The position numbers and the translations under genes are program-made. A stretch of 64,000 bases of DNA. Origin: Xanthobacter sp. YC-JY1. Lineage in GTDB: Bacteria; Pseudomonadota; Alphaproteobacteria; Rhizobiales; Xanthobacteraceae. The stretch is taken from assembly GCF_021730305.1 (NCBI RefSeq), contig NZ_CP032674.1, forward strand, positions 3,085,001-3,149,000, given 5' to 3'. Within the stretch, counting starts at the first letter, position 1. Every line of letters begins with the position of its first letter. This document shows, in pieces, positions 1 through 6,487 of this stretch. The notes below the pieces were generated by a model that was given only the letters and a program-made list of their open reading frames with translations, did not search any database and was not told where the DNA came from.

Positions 1-614
1 TCGCGCTGCGCGAGCAGGTAATACTGCGCCGGGCGGAACACCGCCTGGGTGTCTTCAAGGCCCACGTCCTTCTCGTCGAGGGTCTGGGCGGCGGTGAACA
101 GGGCCGCCTCCAGCTTCGCCGGATCGGTGGCCATGGCCGCGTCAGTGATGCGGGAGCCGCCGGGACGGCCGGTGAGCGGGGAGGCAGCGCGGGCCGCAAG
201 CGCGATGACGCGAGCGACGTTCTGGTCGTAGGTGTTGGCGAGGACGCGGCCCAGTTCGGCGGAATAGGGCTGGCGCACGTCGTAGTGGTTCATCGCCTCG
301 TCGATGTTGGCGATGAAGGTGGACGACACGAGAAGGTCGTCGACGGTGATGACGGTCTCAGCGTGCGGGATGGACGAACCGTCGATCCAGCCGCCCGGCG
401 TGTGGTAGCCGGCCGACGCCTTACCGATCAGCGGGAACTGGGCGGACTTGCCGTTGCTGATCTGGCGGACGAAGTGGAGAGCCTTGAAGATGACCTTGCG
501 CTCGAACTCGGTGAGAACCTCACCCGAGAAGATCTTCAGGAAGAGGGCGTCAGTGGCGCCAGCGCCGTTGATCTGACCGAGACGGGAGAGCGAAGTGTCC
601 TGGGCGTTTGCCAT
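1..614 (-). CDS. Major capsid protein (T7 gp10-like), 3' part cut by window edge
   Basis: The first 204 codons are visible, starting at the ATG at 614. The protein begins MANAQDTSLSRLGQINGAG and continues with the capsid-type segment containing FERKVIFKALHFVRQISNGK, SAQFPLIGKASAGYHTPG and the TVITVDDLLVSSTFIANID stretch, typical of T7-like podovirus major capsid proteins. It would form the head lattice together with the scaffold encoded at 3454-4272. The C-terminal part lies left of the window. A perfect inverted repeat (673-707) lies about 60 bases upstream. Unusually, scaffold and capsid are separated by lysis genes and a moron-like island. Family assignment is firm; completeness cannot be judged. 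Confidence 0.85.
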   Translation of the reverse strand, partial: MANAQDTSLSRLGQINGAGATDALFLKIFSGEVLTEFERKVIFKALHFVRQISNGKSAQFPLIGKASAGYHTPGGWIDGSSIPHAETVITVDDLLVSSTFIANIDEAMNHYDVRQPYSAELGRVLANTYDQNVARVIALAARAASPLTGRPGGSRITDAAMATDPAKLEAALFTAAQTLDEKDVGLEDTQAVFRPAQYYLLAQR

Positions 615-672
615 GAGAGAAAGCCTGATGCTTGAGGATGGTGGTCCTCGGCACCAGCAAACGTTCGGTAGT

Positions 673-707
673 TGTTACAGACAGAACCTCAGCCCTTGTC
701 TGTAACA
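673..707. promoter_or_regulatory. 11-bp perfect inverted repeat in the capsid leader
   Basis: TGTTACAGACA at 673-683 is repeated in inverse orientation as TGTCTGTAACA at 697-707, with a 13-base spacer, 59 bases upstream of the capsid start codon. It is AT-richer than the surroundings and is not followed by a T-run on either strand, so an operator or an mRNA stem in the capsid leader fits better than a terminator. The element is directly visible; its role is inference. Confidence 0.55.
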
Positions 708-799
708 GCCGCTGTTGCGCGGGGCCGTGGTCGCCCCCTAGGGAGGGGCACGACGTCACGAGCGATCAGAAATATTATCCTTCAGCAAACTTACACATC

Positions 800-1369
800 C
801 TATTTTTTCTCAATACCGACGAATGTCACTTGCCTTTCGGTAGAACGCCCTTCGTCCAACTGGGCCTCATCATCGGATCCGGCGTATTCGCTGATCAGCC
901 TTTCCTGCTCTGGCGTCAACAGATACTTTAGAAAATAGCCATGTTGGGGAATATGAACAAATCTATCCTTATTTCGCCACAAGATCGTTCCGATATATCT
1001 TGCCGGGTCAAGGCTGGGGAATTTAATGCCAAGCTTTAGGAGTTCATCGACAAGCTGAGGGCGCGAGAGCGGAACCCCCCTCGTGGCAAGGACCCGTTCT
1101 GCGGCGTCCGCAAAAGCTTGTGGGTTCACCCTGGGCCTGATTCGAACCATGCGCGTGGCCGGTTCCTGGACCACCTTCGCCGTCCCCGGCTTCGGCGCTT
1201 GAGCGTTGTACCCAACATTCACAGGCATACCGGAGGATCCAGGGTTCACCTGTTTCTCGTTTGTTCCTTGGGAAAACTTCTCATGGAGCCGCAAGAACGT
1301 CTCAATCTCCGCAAGCTCGCGCTGTAGTTCGTCCCGCCTTTTTATCGCATTTGCAAGGGCTTGATCCAT
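800..1369 (-). CDS. Winged-helix-like protein of the moron island, possible regulator
   Basis: 189 aa if started at the ATG at 1369, which has GGAGG at proper spacing; an upstream in-frame ATG at 1390 lies at the predicted transcription start and is less likely. Residues about 1-35 form a charged coiled coil (RRDELQRELAEIETFL), followed by a polar linker. Residues about 75-140 (FADAAERVLATRGVPLSRPQ ... YIGTILWRNKDRF) resemble a HARE/winged-helix fold as found in RNA polymerase delta-like and restriction-linked proteins. It has its own sigma70-type promoter (1398-1425) and lies between terminator-like elements inside the structural gene region. DNA binding is inference. It could be a lysogeny or superinfection factor, or a host-directed moron. 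I do not recognise a characterised homologue. Confidence 0.6.
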   Translation of the reverse strand: MDQALANAIKRRDELQRELAEIETFLRLHEKFSQGTNEKQVNPGSSGMPVNVGYNAQAPKPGTAKVVQEPATRMVRIRPRVNPQAFADAAERVLATRGVPLSRPQLVDELLKLGIKFPSLDPARYIGTILWRNKDRFVHIPQHGYFLKYLLTPEQERLISEYAGSDDEAQLDEGRSTERQVTFVGIEKK

Positions 1370-1397
1370 AGCCACGTCCTCCAGAACCATCTGCTGG

Positions 1398-1425
1398 ATC
1401 GTAGCACCAAACGCAGAAGCACCAA
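1398..1425 (-). promoter_or_regulatory. Sigma70-type promoter for the 189-aa winged-helix gene
   Basis: On the minus strand TTGGTG (1425-1420) is followed after 16 bases by TACGAT (1403-1398). Transcription would start near 1391, just before the gene whose RBS-supported ATG is at 1369. A host-type promoter inside a phage late region is typical of a moron expressed in the lysogen. Prediction by eye from sequence match only. Confidence 0.5.
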
Positions 1426-1508
1426 AGCGTGGATTCCGTTAACCATGCAGCGGCGGATTTGAACCCTACTTGCGGTCACGCCGCAGATGGTTCACAATGA
1501 TAAGGCAT

Positions 1509-1551
1509 GGGGAAAAAGAAGACCTCGACCGACCTTCCACGTCGGTCGAGG
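1509..1551 (-). terminator. Rho-independent terminator, minus strand
   Basis: CCTCGACCGAC (1523-1533) and GTCGGTCGAGG (1541-1551) form a perfect 11-bp stem with a 7-base loop. On the minus strand the stem is followed by TCTTCTTTTTCCCC. It would stop minus-strand transcripts from the lysis genes before the winged-helix gene and the capsid, so these would need their own promoters or readthrough by phage polymerase. Confidence 0.8.
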
Positions 1552-1697
1552 CCCCTTCAATGACCCAGAGATTGGTGGTGCAAGCATACCAATCTGCAAA
1601 CGGGTACGTCTGCGGTGTATCGTCCACCTGACAGGACACCTTACCGCAATGTGTCTCGGGCGAGCAAGAGGCTGCTTCACAATCTATGGAGGCAGCG
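1552..1697. other. Non-coding stretch with an imperfect operator-like repeat
   Basis: No convincing ORF in this stretch. GATTGGT (1570-1576) and ACCAATC (1588-1594) form an inverted repeat with 11 bases between. It lies about 100 bases upstream of the small plus-strand gene at 1698 and could hold its promoter or operator, but I see no clear -35/-10 pair. Confidence 0.35.
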
Positions 1698-1799
1698 ATG
1701 GTTCACGTTCGCTCCTACACGAGGGTTCGGTACGGGCGCCTTGAGTGGGTCTGCGCCCACTGGCGCCGCGCCTGGGGTTCTTGCGGCTACGGCCGCTAA
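1698..1799 (+). CDS. 33-aa small basic protein
   Basis: ATG at 1698 preceded by ATGGAGG (7-base spacing) opens a 33-codon frame ending in TAA at 1797-1799, followed 8 bases later by a strong rho-independent terminator. The product (MVHVRSYTRVRYGRLEWVCA, then HWRRAW and a GSCGYGR end) is rich in Arg, Tyr and Trp. The pattern VRSYTRxRxGRxExVxxHxRR resembles very short proteins of the type VKAHTRxxxGKxVxVxxH seen in many phages and mobile elements, of unknown function. It reads against the phage genes. RBS, size and terminator support a real gene; no function can be given. Confidence 0.6.
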   Translation: MVHVRSYTRVRYGRLEWVCAHWRRAWGSCGYGR

Positions 1800-1806
1800 T
1801 GAAGTG

Positions 1807-1838
1807 GGCCGTCGGGTTTTCCCCGGCGGCCTTTTTTT
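1807..1838 (+). terminator. Rho-independent terminator, plus strand
   Basis: GGCCGTCGGG (1807-1816) pairs with CCCGGCGGCC (1822-1831) with one wobble, loop TTTTC, followed by seven T (1832-1838). It ends a plus-strand transcript covering the 33-aa gene at 1698-1799 and proves little about the gene at 1918, which needs readthrough or its own promoter. Confidence 0.85.
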
Positions 1839-1917
1839 CAGGCAAGGCTACAACCGGGCCTTGCATTCAACATTACAGCCCCCAACTTGAGCTTTACCGA
1901 AACCCAGGAGTGAAGAA

Positions 1918-2214
1918 ATGTCCGAGAAGCTTGACGCATATCTGAAGTCTCTCGACGACTACGAGGCTGCTGAGCACACCATGCTTGAACTAGACAGACA
2001 GCTTTCCGCAGTTGCCGCTGCCGTCCGCAATCGTACTCCGCCCTTTTCCAAGGCCACGACGACCAATTGGCCGACCGGAGACGACCTTCAGAGGCAGTAC
2101 AAAAACTTCATTGTCGCGTCGAACGCCTGCGAGTCGGCTTGGCGAGATGTGCCGGAAGGGGAAAAGAAGCGTGTCGACCCGCCGCCGTTCTTGGCCCGGA
2201 AGATCCCGGATTGA
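1918..2214 (+). CDS. 98-aa hypothetical protein of the moron island
   Basis: ATG at 1918 with CCAGGAGTG eight bases upstream. The product begins MSEKLDAYLKSLDDYEAAEH and is mostly helical and charged at the N-terminus, with a Pro-rich C-terminus (DPPPFLARKIPD). No signal peptide, membrane segment or known motif is visible. It is encoded opposite to the phage genes and converges with the spanin gene ending at 2262. Position, RBS and composition make it a probable moron; function unknown. Confidence 0.6.
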   Translation: MSEKLDAYLKSLDDYEAAEHTMLELDRQLSAVAAAVRNRTPPFSKATTTNWPTGDDLQRQYKNFIVASNACESAWRDVPEGEKKRVDPPPFLARKIPD

Positions 2215-2261
2215 TATAGTCCAACAGCAGGACCTTTTGACTTGACTGTCCTCCCACGGAC

Positions 2262-2477
2262 TCAACCGCCGCAGCGGTCGAGCTTCTGGTAGTGCTTGTC
2301 GAGCGCCACCGCATAGTCGCAGGTGGCATTGTCGCCGGCCTTGCAGGCCCGCTCCAGCACGTCAATCGTGGGAGCGGGCACGTTAGCCAGCTTCGGGCAC
2401 TTAACGGCCCGGACGGTTGCGTCGCCGCAGGCTGTCAAAAGCAGCGTCAGCGACACCAGGAGCGCTGTCAATCGCAT
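2262..2477 (-). CDS. Outer-membrane spanin (Rz1-like lipoprotein)
   Basis: 71 aa with a short signal sequence and lipobox LTAC at residues 14-17 (MRLTALLVSLTLLLTACGD), so the mature protein would be an acylated outer-membrane lipoprotein of about 55 residues with several Cys. It starts inside the 3' end of the inner spanin gene in another frame (77-base overlap), the classic Rz/Rz1 arrangement. Together with the product of 2401-2655 it would fuse inner and outer membranes at lysis. Identification rests on lipobox, size and overlap, not on a specific motif. Confidence 0.75.
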   Translation of the reverse strand: MRLTALLVSLTLLLTACGDATVRAVKCPKLANVPAPTIDVLERACKAGDNATCDYAVALDKHYQKLDRCGG

Positions 2478-2655
2478 CCCACTGCCTTTCGATCTTCTTC
2501 ACGGCGGACACCTGCTTCTCCCGTTCAGCCGCCTTCCCCGCCGAGCGCCCCTTGAGGAACACGGCGGAGAGGACGGCAGCGACCACGCCGAAGATGGCGA
2601 GGTACTTCTTGAACGGGGACAGGAGGTTGACGATGAACAGCCAGACGGCCGTCAT
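2401..2655 (-). CDS. Inner-membrane spanin (Rz-like)
   Basis: 84 aa. The ATG at 2655 overlaps the endolysin stop (ATGA). One N-terminal membrane helix (residues about 15-33, YLAIFGVVAAVLSAVFL) is followed by a charged helical periplasmic part (GRSAGKAAEREKQVSAVKKI) and an Arg-rich end (DSLRRRNRPGR). The lipoprotein spanin gene is embedded in its 3' end. A small holin is the alternative reading, but one membrane segment plus a coiled-coil tail and an embedded lipoprotein gene fit a spanin. No separate holin was recognised in the cassette. Confidence 0.72.
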   Translation of the reverse strand: MTAVWLFIVNLLSPFKKYLAIFGVVAAVLSAVFLKGRSAGKAAEREKQVSAVKKIERQWDAIDSAPGVADAAFDSLRRRNRPGR

Positions 2656-3437
2656 CGGTTGCGGAGCCAGAGGTAGACGCCGCCGGCCACGATGGCAGCG
2701 ACGGCCACCGCGATGAGGGCGACGGAGCCGTAGGAGGCGATACCAGAGACGGTGTCCACGGCCTGCTTTACGGGCTCGGCGACGGTGTTGACCGCGTCCA
2801 CGCCCTCCTTGACGGCCACCACAACGGCGGTTCCGGCAGTGGCGCCGGCGGCGATGTCTCGCTTGGATACGGGCTTCTTCGGCGCATCCACCTCCTCGGG
2901 GACGTTCTCCACCTCGTGCGGCTCGGGGAGCGCCTTGGGGGTCGATGCCCACAGGCCCTGCTCGCCGTCGCGGCGCCGGACCAGACCACGCATCACCTCG
3001 CCCTTGGAACGGATGAACTCGTCGAACTTGGCGTAGGTGGCGGCCGAGTTGCCCCGGTTCATGGGGGCAACGAGCTTCTTTAGGTTCGCCTCGCCGCAAT
3101 TGAAGGTGAACGACACGAGGGCATCGAACTGGCCCTGGGTCATCGGCACCTTCACGATGCGGTTGACGGCCTCCTCGCACTCGTCGAGGTCCACGTCGAG
3201 GATTTCGCGGGCCTGCGCCTCGGTGACGTAGGTGCCCGGAACGACCTTGAGGGGGTGCTTGGCGGCGTTGGTGTGGCCGTAGCCGATGGTGAGGGTGCCC
3301 TTGACGGGGCCGCCGGTGTACTCGCGGTACCGGCCCTTAACCGCCGGAACCTTGTCGTCGTAGACGTAGGGGACGAAGCTCTCGAAGCTCTTGATGAACT
3401 TCAGGCCAGCGACCGAGAGCTTCATGTTGGAAGCCAT
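2652..3437 (-). CDS. Endolysin, GH24 lysozyme with C-terminal membrane segment
   Basis: 261 aa. Residues about 5-165 are a T4-type lysozyme domain: catalytic Glu19 in LKFIKSFESFVPYVYDDK, then GTLTIGYGHT with the conserved Gly-Tyr-Gly-His, and the later helix FDALVSFTFNCGEANLKKL. It cleaves the peptidoglycan glycan chain. A Pro/Glu linker leads to a strongly hydrophobic C-terminal helix (residues about 234-257, GSVALIAVAVAAIVAGGVYL) ending in LRNR. That tail is unusual in this family and would anchor the enzyme, perhaps replacing or assisting a holin. It lies between scaffold and spanins. An internal ATG four codons downstream is an alternative start. Confidence 0.85.
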   Translation of the reverse strand: MASNMKLSVAGLKFIKSFESFVPYVYDDKVPAVKGRYREYTGGPVKGTLTIGYGHTNAAKHPLKVVPGTYVTEAQAREILDVDLDECEEAVNRIVKVPMTQGQFDALVSFTFNCGEANLKKLVAPMNRGNSAATYAKFDEFIRSKGEVMRGLVRRRDGEQGLWASTPKALPEPHEVENVPEEVDAPKKPVSKRDIAAGATAGTAVVVAVKEGVDAVNTVAEPVKQAVDTVSGIASYGSVALIAVAVAAIVAGGVYLWLRNR

Positions 3438-3453
3438 GCGGGCTTGGGGGTCC

Positions 3454-4272
3454 TTAAGTGGAGAAGCGGTAGTCCGTCTTCTTCAGCCGCTCCTCGACCT
3501 GCTTGCGGTAGACAGGGTCCTTGGAATAGCGAGGGTCGCCCACGGCGGCAGTCAGCTCGGCCTGGGAGGCGAAGCCACCGACGGGGGCGGACGGAGCACC
3601 AGCGTTGATGAGGGTGGGCTCCTTGCCGTTCGCAGCGACGAAGCGGGAGTGGAGGCCCTTGATGGCGAACAGGGCGGCGTTGTGGTCGCCGCTCGTGACG
3701 GAGGCGTCGAACTGCTTGGCCTCCTGCGGGGTGAGCGCGGTCTTGGCCCAGGCGATCATGGCCGGGTAGGTCTCAGCGCCGCCGCCGGCCGCGTAAAGCT
3801 CCGCTTCCTGGGTCTTGGCGATGACCTTGCGACCCTCGATGTAGTCGTCGATCACCTTGCGAGCGTCCTCGCCGAGGACAGCCTTGAGCCCCTCCGCGAT
3901 CTTCTCGCGGTTCTCAGGGGCCACGTCGCCGGTTGTGGCGAACTCCTCGTTGAAGGGCGTCATGTCGAAGCCGGCCTTGGCGACCACCTGCTGGGCGGCC
4001 TCCTGCTGGGCATCAGGCTTCGGGGTCTCCGCCGGCTTGTTGCCTTCGGGGGTGGCCGCAGGGTCCGGCTCCTTGCCCTTCTCCAGCTCGGCGAGGCGCT
4101 GCTGGGCGCGGGTCAGCTCCGCCTTGGTGTCGGCTAGCGCCTTCTCCAGGTTGGGCGACGTGCCCTCCGGCTGGCCGGGCGCGGCCGGGGTGCCGGTGGC
4201 GGGAGCCTGGGCGTCCGGCTTGGGGGCCTCGGAGCCCGTGGGATCGGCAGTGACGGTGACGCGCTCGACCAT
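3454..4272 (-). CDS. Capsid assembly scaffold protein (T7 gp9-like)
   Basis: 272 aa. The N-terminal third is Pro/Ala-rich and disordered, followed by a coiled coil (LEKALADTKAELTRAQQRLA), a second Pro-rich stretch and a helical core. The C-terminus is basic (RKQVEERLKKTDYRFST), as expected for the capsid-binding end of a scaffold. It lies directly downstream of the portal gene, as in T7-like phages, and its start overlaps the stop of a 59-aa ORF (TGATG). The scaffold would guide procapsid assembly and then leave the head. Assignment is by position and composition. Confidence 0.78.
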   Translation of the reverse strand: MVERVTVTADPTGSEAPKPDAQAPATGTPAAPGQPEGTSPNLEKALADTKAELTRAQQRLAELEKGKEPDPAATPEGNKPAETPKPDAQQEAAQQVVAKAGFDMTPFNEEFATTGDVAPENREKIAEGLKAVLGEDARKVIDDYIEGRKVIAKTQEAELYAAGGGAETYPAMIAWAKTALTPQEAKQFDASVTSGDHNAALFAIKGLHSRFVAANGKEPTLINAGAPSAPVGGFASQAELTAAVGDPRYSKDPVYRKQVEERLKKTDYRFST

Positions 4273-4451
4273 CAGAAGCTCTCGATCACCAGACCGGAGG
4301 GAAGCTCGACGCGGGCGCCCGGAACCACGTTCGGGGCGTAATCGGGGGACACGTCATCCATGGGCGCGGAGGGGCCGGGCTCGGCCTTGCGGGGGCGGCG
4401 CTTCTGGGTGGTGTCGGCGGGCACGGGATCGGTGACGGTTTCGTCGGTCAT
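4272..4451 (-). CDS. 59-aa hypothetical protein coupled to portal and scaffold
   Basis: The ATG at 4451 overlaps the portal stop (ATGA) and its TGA overlaps the scaffold ATG (TGATG), so it is translationally coupled on both sides. The product starts MTDETVTDPVPADTTQKRRP and ends PGARVELPSGLVIESF; it is acidic and Pro-rich without recognisable motifs. Small proteins between connector and scaffold genes occur in other T7-like phages. Function unknown. Confidence 0.7.
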   Translation of the reverse strand: MTDETVTDPVPADTTQKRRPRKAEPGPSAPMDDVSPDYAPNVVPGARVELPSGLVIESF

Positions 4452-6019
4452 TGGGCCTGCTGGGGTTGGGATTGCTGCATCTGGGTCTGGATCATGCCGC
4501 CGAGCTGGCGGATGCCCTCGGGACCCAGCTTCTCGATGAGGGACTGGAGGAGCTGCTGCTGCTGGTCGCCGGCCGTCTCGCCCTCGGTGGCGATGAGGCC
4601 GCCGGTGTCGATGCCGTAGGAGGCGGCAGACCGCTTGAGGAACTCGGTGGGCTTCAGGTACTTCATGGCCAGCTCGGGGCCGAGCACCTGGAGGATGTCG
4701 GCGACGAACAGCTTCAGGTTCTGCTGGTCGTAGCCCCGACCGATGGCCTGGAGGCCGGTGACGATCTGCGGCTGAACGAGGTCGCCGGGGAGCTGGCCCA
4801 CCTTCCGGTTCTTCTCCATGCGCCGCTCGAACAGGCGGACCACGGGAAGCTGGAACTCGGCGCCGAGGAGCGTGTAGACGCCGCCGAGGGCGTCATCCAG
4901 CTCGGAGGCCATGTAGCGGATTTCCTCGGCAGTCACCCGCTCGCCCGACCGCTGGATCGCGGTGTTGAGCATGAAGGCGAAGGCGAGGGACTGGGCGATA
5001 TCGGCGGCCTGCTGGCGAGCGATGGAGAGGTCCACCTGCCGGTTGGTCTGCACGACACCCACGTCGTTCACGTCGCCGGCAATGGTGTCGCCGGTGCGGG
5101 CCTTCGCGAACATGCGGAGCTGCACGGTGCCGTTCGGCGAGACCACGAAGATCACGCGAGCGGCTGCGGCAGAGCCTTCGACGATGGCCTCGCAGAGCCC
5201 TTCCAGGCTGTCGAGGTCGCCGAGGTATTCCTCCACATAGGGCCGGCCGTAGTCCTCGCCCGGCTGCACCGAGAGGCGCAGGGGGAGCCACGGCATGTCC
5301 TCGGGCTTGTAGCTCCCGTCGCTGCCAGGAACCCGGATGCCGGAGATTTCCTGGTAGACCGCCCACATCTCACCTTCGAGGTGGATGCGGGTGTAGAGCT
5401 TGAGGTCCTTCTCCTCGGCGCCGGGGCCGGAGGCTCCTGGGGCGTCCTTGGTGATGGCTTCGCGGGTCTCCTTGGGGAGCGCCGCGCGGGCGACCTGCTC
5501 CTCGACGACGATCTCCAGCAGGTTGCCGGAGGCGTCGCGCTTGACGACGTACTGGTCGAGCCGGAAGGCGCGGGCACGGCCCGAGGTCGGGATGTAGAGG
5601 AGGACGTTGCCCGAGACGATCAGGTGTTGGAGCGCCACGAACGCCACGGGACGGAAGAGTGCGCTCTCCATCTCGGCGAGCACGGCCTTCTCTCGGGCGC
5701 TGAGGGCGGTCTCCACTTCGCCCCGCATGTCCGGCCGGTTCGTCAGCTTCTGCAAGGCCTGATCGTCGATCTGGTAGCGGAAGAACGGGGTGTTCGGCGG
5801 GAAGAGGGAGAGGAGAAGCTTGGAGCTTAGGGTCCTGATGCCTCGCGCCCCGAGGGACTGGTACGGCGTTTCGAGCACCGAGTCGGGGCCGAAGCCATCC
5901 GGCGGCATCAGGTAGGGTACGGTGAGGGCGGCGCAGTCACGAGCCCGTCGCAGGAACGGGTCTCGCGCTGCTGTCAGTGCGCTGTAACGCTGCGCCGCCG
6001 GCGAGACGGCCTCGATCAC
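4448..6019 (-). CDS. Head-tail connector (portal) protein, T7 gp8-like
   Basis: 523 aa, close to the usual 510-550 of T7-like connectors. It shows the family pattern near the N-terminus (RDCAALTVPYLMPPDGFG, then SLGARGIRTLSSKLLLSLFP), the central ERRMEKNRKVGQLPG region, and a Gln-rich C-terminus. The dodecameric ring forms the DNA-packaging vertex and joins the tail. It is followed by the overlapping 59-aa ORF and the scaffold gene. Intact by length and motifs. Confidence 0.92.
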   Translation of the reverse strand: MIEAVSPAAQRYSALTAARDPFLRRARDCAALTVPYLMPPDGFGPDSVLETPYQSLGARGIRTLSSKLLLSLFPPNTPFFRYQIDDQALQKLTNRPDMRGEVETALSAREKAVLAEMESALFRPVAFVALQHLIVSGNVLLYIPTSGRARAFRLDQYVVKRDASGNLLEIVVEEQVARAALPKETREAITKDAPGASGPGAEEKDLKLYTRIHLEGEMWAVYQEISGIRVPGSDGSYKPEDMPWLPLRLSVQPGEDYGRPYVEEYLGDLDSLEGLCEAIVEGSAAAARVIFVVSPNGTVQLRMFAKARTGDTIAGDVNDVGVVQTNRQVDLSIARQQAADIAQSLAFAFMLNTAIQRSGERVTAEEIRYMASELDDALGGVYTLLGAEFQLPVVRLFERRMEKNRKVGQLPGDLVQPQIVTGLQAIGRGYDQQNLKLFVADILQVLGPELAMKYLKPTEFLKRSAASYGIDTGGLIATEGETAGDQQQQLLQSLIEKLGPEGIRQLGGMIQTQMQQSQPQQAQ

Positions 6020-6020
6020 A

Positions 6021-6239
6021 TCACTGCTGGATGGTGAGGCCCGACCCGCTGGTCGGCGAGTTCAGATCAATGCGCAGCGCACTGCGCCCACGGCGGGCGC
6101 CATCGGCCGCCGAGTTGGCGTTCTTCGCAGTGGTGGTTGCCTCGTTGAAGGCGGGCGAAGTGGGCTTGTCTCCCGGAGGAGCCGGCGGGGCCGCGACGGG
6201 TTCCACCGTGGCGGGCTTGGAGCCTCCGCCTAGGCACAT
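6021..6239 (-). CDS. 72-aa virion-type protein, possibly T7 gp7.3-like
   Basis: The product begins MCLGGGSKPATVEPVAAPPA and ends with an Arg/Ser-rich tail (GARRGRSALRIDLNSPTSGS, then GLTIQQ). A Cys-Gly-rich start and a C-terminus with an RxGRxxLxI core followed by Gly/Ser resemble small tail-assembly or ejected virion proteins encoded just before the connector in T7-like phages (gp6.7 or gp7.3 position). The gene ends two bases before the portal start. The functional assignment is weak; the gene itself is well supported by position. Confidence 0.6.
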   Translation of the reverse strand: MCLGGGSKPATVEPVAAPPAPPGDKPTSPAFNEATTTAKNANSAADGARRGRSALRIDLNSPTSGSGLTIQQ

Positions 6240-6241
6240 GG

Positions 6242-6487
6242 TCAGTTCTCCTGCTGGTCGATGTAGAGTTGTCGGAGGTGCTCGACGACGTTGCGCGACC
6301 CGATGGCTTCGCGGACCTGGGAAAAGTCCGTCCAGGAGGGGTCGAGCTTGTTGGGGAATGTCTGGTCGAGGTAGTCCAGAAGCTCTCGGCTGATCTCAGG
6401 CACCTGCAAACCAGGAGAAGAGGCGTGAGATAGGCTTTGGTGGAACCTATTTCCGCCGTCCTCCCCGCCCCTGTTCAGGCGGGCCAT
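6242..6487 (-). CDS. 81-aa hypothetical phage protein
   Basis: The start overlaps the stop of the dNMP kinase gene and the stop lies two bases before the next gene. The sequence contains ISRELLDYLDQTFPNKLDP and ends EHLRQLYIDQQEN; it is mainly helical, with no membrane segment or known motif. Its place between nucleotide metabolism and virion genes matches the T7 class II/III border. Function unknown. Confidence 0.65.
   Translation of the reverse strand: MARLNRGGEDGGNRFHQSLSHASSPGLQVPEISRELLDYLDQTFPNKLDPSWTDFSQVREAIGSRNVVEHLRQLYIDQQEN

Noticed and set aside
761-780. CTGATCGCT on the minus strand as a third copy of the phage promoter motif before the capsid
   Set aside because: The match fails after eight bases, so it cannot be supported as the same element.
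1446-1486. tRNA T-arm-like sequence (GGGTTCAAATCC on the minus strand) inside a GCGGCG/CGCCGC repeat
   Set aside because: Only two base pairs of a T-stem form and there is no anticodon arm or acceptor around it; not a tRNA and not matching the tRNA-Leu 3' half expected for the attachment site.
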